Source of the DNA: Aurantibacter crassamenti
GTDB taxonomy: Bacteria; Bacteroidota; Bacteroidia; Flavobacteriales; Flavobacteriaceae
DNA: 64,000 bases
Direction: 5' to 3'
Assembly (NCBI RefSeq): GCF_016811105.1
Contig: NZ_JAFBGM010000002.1
Span: 1,424,221-1,488,220 of the forward strand
Below, one piece after another: positions 25,944-35,062 of this stretch. Made by a program: the position numbers and the translations under genes. Numbering within the stretch: position 1 is the first letter of the stretch; each line of letters opens with the position of its first letter. The notes under the pieces are model-generated. The model searched no databases. It was not told where the DNA came from and worked only from the letters and a program-made list of their open reading frames with translations.

Positions 25944-26138
25944 GTTGCACACAATTGCTATTGCAAATAGGTCATAAAGTCTTAAATTTAAAGACTTGCG
26001 TTTATTGACCTAGTACTAAAAATCTTTGGCCCAACGCTTCTGGGTAGCCCTGATACCAAAAAAATAGCTGCGAGCTGTGGCGCAAAGGGAATTGTAAATC
26101 ACCAGCCCACACTAAATATGGCCGAGCGGTTAGCAGTA
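25944..26138 (+). repeat. cassette repeat r15 (last of array 1)
   Basis: The left end GTTGCACACAATTGCTATTGC is decayed; right arm GTTAGCAGTA (26129-26138). The left half resembles r17 (GCAAATAGG…CATAAAG), the right half r18. No matching arm is found after the following gene, so this repeat ends the array. Confidence 0.75.
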
Positions 26139-26180
26139 ATGAAACGAGCACATTACTTGAATAGTGTTAAAATTCTAAAT

Positions 26181-27353
26181 ATGAAAAAACACACTTTACT
26201 AGTTGTTCTTTTACTAAGTATTGGCTCTACTGTATCATCACAAATAAAGGAAATAAAAATACCTATTGTCGAATACAGACAAGGTATATATTATTTAGAA
26301 TTGGATGGTAATACTGCATACGAAAGAGGCTTTCAACAAGGCAAAGCGCTAGAATTTGTTATCAAAAATTCTTTAATGAATTTTGAAAACTGGATAGCCG
26401 ATAAAACAGCTATAAAAGTCCCTGAAGAAGCCATTTCTGATTTTGCGACCAGTTCCGGATATATTGAATCAACCAAAAACCAATTGCCTGAATTGTTCAA
26501 TGAATTTCAGGGCATTGTTGATGGGGCTCAAGTTGATTTTAACACACTTTTTACGTATCAAAGTTTTGATGAGTTCTATTCGTATTTAGAAGCTGGTAAT
26601 CATTTTAAAAAAAATGAAGGTAATTGCACAACAACAGGTGTTTTTGGCAGAGAAAACCAAGCAAATTTCCTTACACATAACAATGACCTTCCTAGTTATC
26701 ATGAAGATGCAGTAACTATCTTAAAAATTAAGTACCCAAATTCAGGTTTGGTCATACTCCAACAAACATTTGCAGGCCAGATTGGTCAAAATGGAGTTAA
26801 CAATTATGGTGTTGCGGTAGGTATAAATACAATAATAGATATGCCTGTATCTACTAAAGGACTTCCTGTTTCATTTAATGTGCGAAAAATACTGGAGTCA
26901 AAGAACATTACAGAATCTCTTGAGTATCTCAAAAAGGTAGATTTTGGAACCTCAATGAATTATCTAATTGCTGATAGAGAAACTGCAATTACAGTTGAAA
27001 CCTGGGAAGATAATATTGAAGTTATTGACAATAAGAAACAGCAATATATAGCGCATACTAATCATACACTTCAAGAAAATGCTCCTGTTATTTACGAGAT
27101 AGATGAGGATAGTAACGATAGTAGCTTTGGCTATACGCATGCAAGGTTAAATTTAGCAAATGAAACTTTAGGCGACAGTGCTAATACTATAGATTTTGAA
27201 GGATTAAGAGAGCTAAAATCAACTCGACCAATACTTAATAAGAGCACCATCATGGGTACCATAATACGTATTCCGAAAAAAGGATTTCCTATTTTATGGA
27301 CTACTCCAGGTTCGCCCAATACATTTAACCATGTGAAGTTCACATTTGATTAA
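26181..27353 (+). CDS. C45-family autoproteolytic Ntn-hydrolase-like protein
   Basis: 390 residues from the ATG at 26181, where a signal peptide begins (MKKHTLLVVLLLSIGSTVSSQ); the upstream frame overlaps repeat r15. It resembles the acyl-CoA:6-aminopenicillanic acid acyltransferase group (C45): GNTAYERGFQQGKAL near residue 43, the likely self-cleavage site GNC-TTTG with nucleophile Cys149, then THNNDLP and GQNGVNNYGVAVGIN. Such enzymes cut amide bonds of small molecules. Exported. Last gene attached to array 1. Confidence 0.82.
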   Translation: MKKHTLLVVLLLSIGSTVSSQIKEIKIPIVEYRQGIYYLELDGNTAYERGFQQGKALEFVIKNSLMNFENWIADKTAIKVPEEAISDFATSSGYIESTKNQLPELFNEFQGIVDGAQVDFNTLFTYQSFDEFYSYLEAGNHFKKNEGNCTTTGVFGRENQANFLTHNNDLPSYHEDAVTILKIKYPNSGLVILQQTFAGQIGQNGVNNYGVAVGINTIIDMPVSTKGLPVSFNVRKILESKNITESLEYLKKVDFGTSMNYLIADRETAITVETWEDNIEVIDNKKQQYIAHTNHTLQENAPVIYEIDEDSNDSSFGYTHARLNLANETLGDSANTIDFEGLRELKSTRPILNKSTIMGTIIRIPKKGFPILWTTPGSPNTFNHVKFTFD

Positions 27354-27414
27354 ACCTTTTAAAAAATTATACATTAGCAATTAGCAAGCGTATAATTTGC
27401 AACCATTCTAAAAC

Positions 27415-29139
27415 ATGAACACAACTGAAAATTTTAAACAATTTGAAAACTTAGACGAAGAACAACTCCCTGTAGCCAAACACAAACTACATGATTGGAC
27501 ACATTTTGCTGGACTATATGCTGCCGAGCATGTAGCAGCAACAGAGTTTGTCATTGGGGCAACTTTTGTCGCGCTAGGCGCCAAGACTATGGACATTATC
27601 CTCGGGCTGCTAATCGGTAATATTCTGGCCGTACTGAGTTGGAGGTTCATCACCTCGCCTATTGCTGTTGATACGCGTTTAAGCCTTTATACTTATCTGA
27701 ATAAGATTGCCGGAGATTCGATGACCAAGTTGTACAATTGGGCCAATGTCATCATCTTTTCGGTAATATCTGCGGCGATGATAACGGTATCGGCAACAGC
27801 AGTTCGCTTTGCTTTTGATATTCCTGCGCAACTTAATTGGTACCCCACCAATGCCTGGTTTATTTTGATAGTCTTAGCTGTGGGCATCGTGGTAGTATCC
27901 ATTGCGCTCTATGGTTTTAATGCAGTTTCCGAATTCTCAGGCATCTGTGCGCCTTGGCTTTTTGTAATGTTTACGAGTGGCGCTATGGTGCTCCTCCCCG
28001 CTTTGTCTTTAGATGTTCTAGACAAAACCCTACCCGCAGGGTGGTCTGATTTTATGACCCTTGGCAATCAGAGTATCTGGACAGGCATCAACAGCGATGG
28101 CGAACCAGGCATCGGATTGGTCGAAGTCATCGGCTTTGGATGGGCTGCCAATACCATTACACATTTCGGATTAATTGATATGGCACTTCTTCGTTTTGCC
28201 AAAAAGAAAAGCTACGGCTATGCCACCAGTACGGGTATGATGTTCGGACACTATGTTGCATGGATAGCAGCCGGAATTATGGGTGCAGGTGCTGCTGTTA
28301 TTTTAGGAAAATCCATTGTTGAACTCGATCCGGGAGATGTTGCTTACTACGCACTTGGTTGGTCGGGATTTGTGATTGTTATTGTTGCAGGATGGACGAC
28401 CGCAATTACCAACCTATATAGAGCAGGTTTGGCAGCACAAGCTATCTTCTTCAATAATTCGCGAAAGAAAACAACAATTGTTGTTGGTATAGTTACCATT
28501 GCCATCGCCTGTTTCCCATTTGTATTTTCTCAAATTCTGCCGCTACTAACCTATGCTGGTCTGTTGGTGGTTCCTGTGGGGGCAATTGTATTTACAGAAC
28601 ATCAGATTTTCCCTCGAATTGGCTATACGCGCTATTGGTCATCTTATAAAAAATTAACCTTTAGTCTGCCCGCGGTTGCCGCGTGGGGTTTGGGCTTGGT
28701 CTTCGGTTTTGGTTTGAATTTCTTAGATGTAATTTCCTTCTATTATCTATTTATTCCAACTTGGTTTTTTACTATCGCTGTTTATACTGTACTCGCAGGA
28801 AAGTATGGTGCAAAAGAGACCTTTGCGGAAGAAGTACAAGAGGAAGAACTTCGTAATGAAGCTATTGAACGCTTTCAAGAGGAACAAGCAACAGCCGAAC
28901 CTGCGCATGTAAAAGATACATCTGTGCTATCTAAAGGATTAAAATTCGTAGCCATTTTGGCTTTGGTAGCAACCTTAGTGTTAGCTAGTAATGTAATGTT
29001 CGGGAGTGCTACGGAAGCAAATTATATAGAAAATCGGAAACTCTTTTACACCTACGCTTTCATTTGTACCATCATTTATTTCGTATTGGCCTATTGGGCA
29101 CTCAAACGCGGAAAACGAACCGCTTCAGGTAAAGAATAA
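27415..29139 (+). CDS. 12-TM permease, NCS1/cytosine-permease-like
   Basis: 574 residues with about 12 membrane segments, and a charged stretch (EEVQEEELRNEAIERFQEEQ) before the last two. The opening (HDWTHFAGLYAAEHVAATEFVIGATFVALGAKTMDIILGLLIGNILAVLSW) resembles purine/cytosine permeases. The gene next door encodes a polyol or uronate dehydrogenase, so its cargo may be a sugar acid or polyol rather than a base. The coding sequence is visibly richer in G and C than the array. Confidence 0.65.
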   Translation: MNTTENFKQFENLDEEQLPVAKHKLHDWTHFAGLYAAEHVAATEFVIGATFVALGAKTMDIILGLLIGNILAVLSWRFITSPIAVDTRLSLYTYLNKIAGDSMTKLYNWANVIIFSVISAAMITVSATAVRFAFDIPAQLNWYPTNAWFILIVLAVGIVVVSIALYGFNAVSEFSGICAPWLFVMFTSGAMVLLPALSLDVLDKTLPAGWSDFMTLGNQSIWTGINSDGEPGIGLVEVIGFGWAANTITHFGLIDMALLRFAKKKSYGYATSTGMMFGHYVAWIAAGIMGAGAAVILGKSIVELDPGDVAYYALGWSGFVIVIVAGWTTAITNLYRAGLAAQAIFFNNSRKKTTIVVGIVTIAIACFPFVFSQILPLLTYAGLLVVPVGAIVFTEHQIFPRIGYTRYWSSYKKLTFSLPAVAAWGLGLVFGFGLNFLDVISFYYLFIPTWFFTIAVYTVLAGKYGAKETFAEEVQEEELRNEAIERFQEEQATAEPAHVKDTSVLSKGLKFVAILALVATLVLASNVMFGSATEANYIENRKLFYTYAFICTIIYFVLAYWALKRGKRTASGKE

Positions 29140-29227
29140 TTATAGGCATTTTGAAGAATATATTTTGATTTCGTGAAAGACTTCAGAATACTAAAATCTC
29201 GATTATCGAGGCTAAAACAGCATAAAC

Positions 29228-30712
29228 ATGGAAACCCCATTACAACTCAATCAAGAAAATTTAGAGACACTAGGAAGTCGTATTCCCGTACCAAACTATA
29301 GTCGTTCTTCGGATAAAACAGGAATCGTACATATCGGCGTCGGCGGATTTCACAGAGCCCACCTTGCCTATTACCTACACCAATTAAAAAAAAAGGACGC
29401 TGCCTCTTCATGGAGTATCTGCGGAATTGGTTTACGTGAAGCAGATGATAAACTAAACCAAATTTTCAAAAAGCAAGACCACCTATATACCCTGATGGTC
29501 AAACACCCCAACGGAAAAATCGAACCCGAAGTCATAGGGTCAATTGTAGATTTCAAAATGGGAATCATAGACCCTGAACCCGTCATTGCCCAAATGGCAC
29601 ATGCAGATACCAAAATAGTATCGCTGACGATTACCGAGGGGGGCTATAATTTCAATCCCACCACGGGGGAATTCAATTTTGACAACCCAGACATACAACA
29701 CGAACTTCGTCACCCAGAAGACCCGATAACCGTTTACGGATTTCTATGCGCAGCCCTGGAAAGACGTTATAAAGCAGGCTTGCCCGCCTTTACCATTTTA
29801 TCTTGTGATAATATCGAACACAACGGAGATATGGCACGCAAAATGTTACTCACCTTTGCAGAAGTACAAGACCCAGACTTAGCAAAATGGATAGCCCAAG
29901 AAGTCTGCTTTCCCAATAGTATGGTAGATCGTATCACTCCGGTAACTACGCATGCGGATATCGAAACCCTATCACAAACCTATGGTGTTCAAGATGCTTG
30001 GCCCGTTACCTGCGAACCTTTTATACAATGGGTCATTGAAGATAATTTTACAAATGGCAGACCTGAGTTCGAAGAAGTTGGCGTACAATTTGTAACAGAT
30101 GTTGAGCCCTATGAGAAAATGAAACTCCGCTTACTGAATGCAGGTCATTCAGTCTTGGGTATTTTGGGTGCCATTCATGGTCACCCTACAATCAATGCTT
30201 GTATGGAAGACGAAACCTTTGTCAGATATTTACGGGCATTTCTAGATAATGAAGCAACACCTATATTAGGAGATATTGAAGGTATCAATTTAGAAGACTA
30301 CAAAGACATTTTGTTACAGCGTTTTGCTAATCCGAATATCAAAGACAGCGTTAGTCGTATCTGTTCTGAAAGTTCTGCCAAATTACCCAAATTCTTAATT
30401 GCTACCCTACATGATAATCTAGCGAAAGGTGGTAGCATAAAATTTGCTACATTAATCATCGCTACCTGGTGTTATTATAGTGATAAAGGAATAAATAGAC
30501 ATGGACATCAAATTGAAATTATCGATACAATGAATGCTGAACTTCATCAGATGGCAAATCAAACCAAAACCGACCGACTAGCCTTTATAAAACAAGAATC
30601 CCTTTTTGGAGAACTAATCAACAATGAGCGATTCACAAAATTATACGCAGAGATGGTTCAGAAAATCTATAAGGATACCAATATTAAAAAACATATGAAG
30701 GATATGATTTAA
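29228..30712 (+). CDS. mannitol dehydrogenase family protein
   Basis: 494 residues, full length for the long-chain polyol dehydrogenases (mannitol 2-dehydrogenase, fructuronate reductase). Rossmann start VHIGVGGFHRAH near residue 36, SLTITEGGYNF, the PNSMVDRITP strand and the catalytic region KLRLLNAGHSVLG with conserved Lys, Asn and His. It oxidises a polyol or reduces a keto-uronate with NAD(H). 88 bp after the permease; likely a transport-and-oxidation unit, plausible for algal mannitol. Confidence 0.9.
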   Translation: METPLQLNQENLETLGSRIPVPNYSRSSDKTGIVHIGVGGFHRAHLAYYLHQLKKKDAASSWSICGIGLREADDKLNQIFKKQDHLYTLMVKHPNGKIEPEVIGSIVDFKMGIIDPEPVIAQMAHADTKIVSLTITEGGYNFNPTTGEFNFDNPDIQHELRHPEDPITVYGFLCAALERRYKAGLPAFTILSCDNIEHNGDMARKMLLTFAEVQDPDLAKWIAQEVCFPNSMVDRITPVTTHADIETLSQTYGVQDAWPVTCEPFIQWVIEDNFTNGRPEFEEVGVQFVTDVEPYEKMKLRLLNAGHSVLGILGAIHGHPTINACMEDETFVRYLRAFLDNEATPILGDIEGINLEDYKDILLQRFANPNIKDSVSRICSESSAKLPKFLIATLHDNLAKGGSIKFATLIIATWCYYSDKGINRHGHQIEIIDTMNAELHQMANQTKTDRLAFIKQESLFGELINNERFTKLYAEMVQKIYKDTNIKKHMKDMI

Positions 30713-30947
30713 ACTTTTCTATTCTGATTATACTATTAATCTCAAGAGAATCAAACTCAAGTAGTGTATATTTCATTGTTATTATTCGTCTTTTCAAGAA
30801 CACCGAAATGTTGAGATGAAACGAAATTCAAACACAAAAACTATCTTTAGTTATGGCCACCTTGAAGCTAATGGGCATCCGACTAAATCTTAGTAACGCA
30901 TAAAACATAAAACAGTTTCCACTCATATATTAATCTATGTATGTAAA

Positions 30948-31829
30948 ATGACAAATGACATTCCATATGTAACATTCAACCCTGCAACAACAGATTCTCA
31001 TGGTTTTGAAATTGTTCCGATTGAAGAAATTGCAAAGAGCAAAAATGAACATGAACACAATCCTGAATTACCACATCAGCTTAAATTTTATAATTTAATA
31101 TTTTTCACGCAAGGTTCAGGCAGGCATTTTATCGATTTTAACTGGTATCCTGTGCAAAAAAATAGTTTGGTTTATCTTACTAAAGACCAAATCAATGCTT
31201 TTGAGTTTTCAGAAGAGTTAAAAGGCTTTTGCATCATATTTACAGAAGCGTACTTTGTAAATAGTTTTTCTAATTTGTCAGATGACTTTGTTTTTAGAAT
31301 TTTTAACCCAGAATTATTCTCCCCTATTCTCCAAATACCAAATAATTCAGATTTTACTACATATTTTAATTTATTGCTGAAAGAAAATGATACACCAGAT
31401 ACCTTTAATCATGATAAAACTATACAATCGCTTTTAACTATTTTGATATCAAAGGCGGAAAATTTAAAACAAAAACTAACCTTTCATATTTCAGATTCTT
31501 CAAAAGCGGTAGTTTATCAAAAATTTATTTCCCTTATAGAGCAACACTTAACCCAAAGCAGAAGTGCTAATTTTTATGCCAAAGAACTTGCGATTACCTA
31601 TAAACATTTGAATACCATTTGTAGAGAATTGGTTAGCAAAACCGCTAAAAACGTAATTGACGATTTTGTAATTCTTCAAGCAAAAAGAAACTTAATAAAT
31701 TCAACAACCAACAGTACAGAATTAGCTTATAAATTGGGTTTTGACGACCCAACAAACTTTACCAAATATTTTAAAAAAAATACAGGTTTAACCCCTAAAA
31801 CCTTCATAAAATCACTTTCCAAGAGATAA
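30948..31829 (+). CDS. AraC family transcriptional regulator
   Basis: 293 residues: cupin-like sensor (FFTQGSGRHFIDFNWYPVQKNSLVYL) and C-terminal HTH (YAKELAITYKHLNTICRELVSKTAKNVIDDFV, then STELAYKLGFDDPTNFTKYFKKNTGLTPKTF). It is a paralogue of the regulator at 44682-45503. It lies between the dehydrogenase and the SnoaL-like gene, either of which may be its target. Confidence 0.9.
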   Translation: MTNDIPYVTFNPATTDSHGFEIVPIEEIAKSKNEHEHNPELPHQLKFYNLIFFTQGSGRHFIDFNWYPVQKNSLVYLTKDQINAFEFSEELKGFCIIFTEAYFVNSFSNLSDDFVFRIFNPELFSPILQIPNNSDFTTYFNLLLKENDTPDTFNHDKTIQSLLTILISKAENLKQKLTFHISDSSKAVVYQKFISLIEQHLTQSRSANFYAKELAITYKHLNTICRELVSKTAKNVIDDFVILQAKRNLINSTTNSTELAYKLGFDDPTNFTKYFKKNTGLTPKTFIKSLSKR

Positions 31830-31921
31830 TGGTTCAACTTTAACCATTTTAAGTCTCGTTTTCATCTTTTCTGAAGATTGCTATTGCTTCATCTTTGTAC
31901 TCTAATATAAAAACAAAGAAA

Positions 31922-32797
31922 ATGAAACAAATATGTACATCTATTGCGCTGGTATTATTAATGACATCATGCAATGCCCAAGACAAAAAAAGCAACAAAA
32001 AACAATTAGAAAAAATGGAAACAAAAACAGCAGTTTCAAACAAAGAAAAAGCAGTAGCCCTAATCACAAGTTTAGAAACTGGCGACAAGTCGACTATTGC
32101 ATACATTAACCCAACAAATTACAAACAACATAATCTTGCTGTGGCAGATGGCTTGGAAGGCTTTGGTGAAGTATTACATCATGCCCCAGAAGGCGGTTTT
32201 AAAGCAAACGTTGTTCGTTCATTTCAAGATGGAGATTACGCCATTACACATACTGAATATGACTTCTTTGGCCCCAAAATAGGTTTTGACATTTTTAAAT
32301 TCGAAAATGGTCAAATCATAGAGCATTGGGATAATTTTTCTGATTTATCAACTGTAAACCCAAGTGGAAGAACACAAACAGATGGTGCTACAAAAGTTAT
32401 TGACTTAGATAAGACGGAACAAAACAAAGCTTTAATAAAAGATTTCATTAACACGGTTTTAATCAATGGTGAATTTGACAAAATGCACAACTATTTTAAG
32501 GGTGACAATTATGTTCAACACAATACTATGATTGGTGACGGAGTATCTGGTTTAGGAAAAGCTTTTGAAGAAATGGCCAAACAAGGCATTACAATGGTAA
32601 TTGAAAAAAATCACATCGTATTAGGAGAAGGTAATTTTGTACTATCAATAAGCGAAGGCACATTTGCCGGAAAGCCAACCTCATTTTACGACTTATTTAG
32701 AATTGAAGATGGAAAAATAGCAGAACACTGGGATACCATTGAAACTATTTTAGCAGAGTCAGAAAGAAAGAACAGCAATGGAAAATTTAATTTTTAA
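31922..32797 (+). CDS. lipoprotein with two SnoaL-like (NTF2-fold) domains
   Basis: 291 residues from the ATG at 31922, with lipoprotein signal (LMTSCNAQ, Cys18). Two similar halves of about 120 residues each: both contain an N-Y-x-Q-H-N motif (NYKQHNLAVADGLEGFGE and NYVQHNTMIGDGVSGLGKA) and end with H-W-D (IIEHWDNF, IAEHWDTI). This is the predicted SnoaL-like aldol-condensation family, doubled. 11 bp before a MoaF-like gene; likely co-transcribed. Confidence 0.85.
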   Translation: MKQICTSIALVLLMTSCNAQDKKSNKKQLEKMETKTAVSNKEKAVALITSLETGDKSTIAYINPTNYKQHNLAVADGLEGFGEVLHHAPEGGFKANVVRSFQDGDYAITHTEYDFFGPKIGFDIFKFENGQIIEHWDNFSDLSTVNPSGRTQTDGATKVIDLDKTEQNKALIKDFINTVLINGEFDKMHNYFKGDNYVQHNTMIGDGVSGLGKAFEEMAKQGITMVIEKNHIVLGEGNFVLSISEGTFAGKPTSFYDLFRIEDGKIAEHWDTIETILAESERKNSNGKFNF

Positions 32798-32808
32798 AAG
32801 CAACAAAA

Positions 32809-33249
32809 ATGAAACAGAAACTAATTATTTTTATTAGCCTTATCACATTTAGCGTTAGTTATGCCCAAACCGAAAAATCAGAAACAAACAAATTTCAATT
32901 TGGAGCGGCAGAACATTTTTTAGATGGATATTCGTTAAATTTTCAATATCAAGACGGTAAAGCAATTCATATGGATTTCTACAATGGAAAAGCCAAATAT
33001 GAATGGATTGTAGGCCCAGGAAAAGGAAGAGGAAATGAAGACATTCAGTATCGTTCACGTAAAATTGGAGATAATCTTTTTCTAGTTAATTGGCATGAAA
33101 CAGGGATTAAAGATTATTTGACCATTGTTTTTGATTTTGACAAAATGGTAGTCCATAGTTCTATAATTATAGGATATGAAAATAATCCTGATAGAAAACT
33201 GAAAACGGTTTTTTTAACAGGAGTTATTGACCATTTAATAAAGAAGTAA
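32809..33249 (+). CDS. exported MoaF-like protein
   Basis: 146 residues, signal peptide 1-19 (ending VSYAQ). Mature part is beta-rich: FQYQDGKAIHMDFYNGKAKYEWI, RSRKIGDNLFLVNWHETG, YLTIVFDFDKMVVHSSIIIGYE. This is the MoaF/phenolic-acid-decarboxylase-like small barrel. Follows the SnoaL-like lipoprotein and overlaps nothing; the next gene begins 1 bp after its stop. Ligand unknown. Confidence 0.75.
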   Translation: MKQKLIIFISLITFSVSYAQTEKSETNKFQFGAAEHFLDGYSLNFQYQDGKAIHMDFYNGKAKYEWIVGPGKGRGNEDIQYRSRKIGDNLFLVNWHETGIKDYLTIVFDFDKMVVHSSIIIGYENNPDRKLKTVFLTGVIDHLIKK

Positions 33250-33250
33250 T

Positions 33251-33436
33251 ATGAGCACAGTAGCAACCTGTCCAACATGTGGCAGTTCATCAAAAATTAA
33301 GGAAACGAATGGAGTAACAACTTATCAAACCATTCAAGAAGATGACTTGATAAAAAAAGTAGGTCAGTTAAAAAAAGCAATGCAGAAATACAAGGAAAAA
33401 GCAGAGCGACTAGAAAAGCAACTTAAACAAGTTTAA
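33251..33436 (+). CDS. small CxxC protein with coiled-coil tail
   Basis: 61 residues: CPTCGSS near the start gives a single CxxC, then a charged helix (LIKKVGQLKKAMQKYKEKAERLEKQL) likely to form a coiled coil. It begins 1 bp after the MoaF-like gene and ends before a strong terminator, so it is the third gene of that operon. No family assigned. Confidence 0.65.
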   Translation: MSTVATCPTCGSSSKIKETNGVTTYQTIQEDDLIKKVGQLKKAMQKYKEKAERLEKQLKQV

Positions 33437-33468
33437 TGCGAAATTTGACCTTCATCAATTTATAAATG

Positions 33469-33512
33469 CAATAACGGTTCTGGTGAAAACTTGAACCGTT
33501 ATTGTTTTTAAA
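33469..33512 (+). terminator. Rho-independent terminator
   Basis: CAATAACGGTTC (33469-33480) and GAACCGTTATTG (33493-33504) form a perfect 12-bp stem with a 12-nt loop, followed by TTTTTA. Ends the three-gene SnoaL/MoaF/CxxC operon. Confidence 0.85.
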
Positions 33513-33729
33513 TAAGAATATTTCTATCCGAGAAATAAGCGCATAAATCTTCAACATAGAATATAACGAACTCGACATTGATTATATTGAAATGCCTTTG
33601 TAAGACTTAAATCAAAAAATTTAACTCTATGTTAGACTCTTGACATATGAGATACTATTCGGTTTGTATTTATTAAATTATATATTTAACAGATTAACTA
33701 ATGGTTTACTACTTTATCGGCACGTTATT

Positions 33730-34266
33730 ATGAATCCTATTTCAAATTTAATTAATAGAATAGACCATGAAAATCTTTGGGATTGTGAAATAACATTAGC
33801 ACGCGATGAATATTTGAAAGTAAAAGGAAGTATTGACACTAATATCTACTTAGTTGTACAGGGAAGCTTAAGAATTTTTGTAATTGATGAAAACGAAGAA
33901 CATACAATTCGGTTTGGATATAAAAACAATTTAATAGCATCATTAGATTCATTTCTAAATGAACAACCGTCAGATTTCTATATTCAAGCATTAAAAAAAA
34001 CTACGGTGAAAGCCATCAATAAAAAAAAGTATATATCCTTTATTGAATCATCAGAAGTGAATAAAAAAATATGGCTTAATATTTTAGAGAATTTTGTACT
34101 ACAACAAATGGAAAGAGAAAGAGATATTCTAACTTCATCTCCTATTCAACGGTACAATAGAGTTTTAAAAAGAAGTCCACAACTATTTCAAGAAATACCA
34201 AATAAATATATTGCCTCATATTTAAGAATGACTCCTGAAACGCTTTCTAGAATTAAAAAATCTTAA
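33730..34266 (+). CDS. Crp/Fnr family transcriptional regulator
   Basis: 178 residues from the ATG at 33730 (MNPISNLINRID); the frame up to 33640 lacks the family pattern. Cyclic-nucleotide-binding-like barrel (YLVVQGSLRIFVIDENEEHTIRFGYKNNLIASLDSFL) then a C-terminal helix-turn-helix region (QEIPNKYIASYLRMTPETLSRIKK). Effector unknown. 52 bp before a DinB-like gene. Confidence 0.88.
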   Translation: MNPISNLINRIDHENLWDCEITLARDEYLKVKGSIDTNIYLVVQGSLRIFVIDENEEHTIRFGYKNNLIASLDSFLNEQPSDFYIQALKKTTVKAINKKKYISFIESSEVNKKIWLNILENFVLQQMERERDILTSSPIQRYNRVLKRSPQLFQEIPNKYIASYLRMTPETLSRIKKS

Positions 34267-34318
34267 TTTCAATCAAGATTTTAAAGTATATAAATCTTGA
34301 AATTTGTAATAAAAAATA

Positions 34319-34885
34319 ATGGTACTATCATCAAAAAAATTATTACAAAACTTAAGAGTAATCACTATTGAGAATTTAAATGTCGTTGAAAATTTAAAGA
34401 ACCAATCTACAGAGGGTTTAAACTGGAAACAAAATCCAGAAAGTTGGAGTGTATTAGAATGTATTGAACATTTAAATAAGTATGGAGATTTTTATATTCC
34501 TGAAATAACAAATAGAATACAAGCTACTACATATAAAAGTTCAGAAATATTTAAAAGTAATTGGCTAGGTAAATATTTTAGTAAATCGGTTTCATATAGT
34601 GAAGATTTAAATAAAATGAAAACCTTTAAATCTATGAACCCGTTAAACTCAAAATTAAATATTCAAACGCTTGAAAAATTTATAAAACAACAACATCAAA
34701 TTATTGAGCTCCTTGATACAGCAAAAAATGTTAATCTTGACAAAACAAAAACCGCTATTTCAATTTCAAAATTGATCAAATTAAAATTAGGAGATACTTT
34801 TAGAGTACTAATATATCATAACGAAAGACATATTAAACAAGCAGAAAAAACATTTAGAAAAGTTAGTAGTTTACAAGGCATATAA
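34319..34885 (+). CDS. DinB family protein
   Basis: 188 residues, four-helix DinB fold: NWKQNPESWSVLECIEHLNKYGDFY near residue 37 with the first conserved histidine, and LIYHNERHIKQAE at the end with two more, forming a likely metal site. Cytosolic. DinB-like proteins include bacillithiol-type thiol transferases; the role here is open. Follows a Crp-like regulator. Confidence 0.87.
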   Translation: MVLSSKKLLQNLRVITIENLNVVENLKNQSTEGLNWKQNPESWSVLECIEHLNKYGDFYIPEITNRIQATTYKSSEIFKSNWLGKYFSKSVSYSEDLNKMKTFKSMNPLNSKLNIQTLEKFIKQQHQIIELLDTAKNVNLDKTKTAISISKLIKLKLGDTFRVLIYHNERHIKQAEKTFRKVSSLQGI

Positions 34886-35062
34886 TTTATCATTAGTTTT
34901 TGTTTAGGTATTGTGAATCAAACCCTTATCTATCAGCACCAACAAACAACCAATGATAAAATTTTGTAGCTTAACAAAGCAATATTAAGTTTTAAATAGA
35001 CCTTCTGCCTAGACATTCATAGAGAACTCACTATTGGCATCACCAATTTATAACTCAAAATT

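Larger units (their letters stand above)
5786..26138 (+). mobile_element. gene-cassette array 1 (integron-like, no integrase seen)
   Basis: Sixteen same-direction repeats (r0-r15; r11, r12, r14 and r15 are degenerate) bound about fifteen cassettes with accessory genes. Well-preserved cassettes start with GTT plus cassette-specific bases and end with the reverse complement. This matches integron cassettes, in which R' and R'' belong to one cassette. The final cassette, carrying the C45 hydrolase, has no repeat after it. No intI-like tyrosine recombinase is present, so this could be a cluster of attC-like sites without its integrase, or a related system. Array existence is sure; mechanism is inferred. 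Confidence 0.75.

Noticed and set aside
5786..26138. An integron integrase or attI site within array 1
   Set aside because: No gene in the array has tyrosine-recombinase features (R...HxxR...Y); r0 and r16 remain only candidates for a special array end.
25939..26138. tRNA in the GC-richer gap before the C45 gene
   Set aside because: No cloverleaf, T-loop or anticodon stem could be drawn; the sequence aligns with repeats r17 and r18 instead.
26118..26180. Upstream start for the C45 hydrolase
   Set aside because: It overlaps the end of repeat r15, while the ATG at 26181 begins a clear signal peptide.
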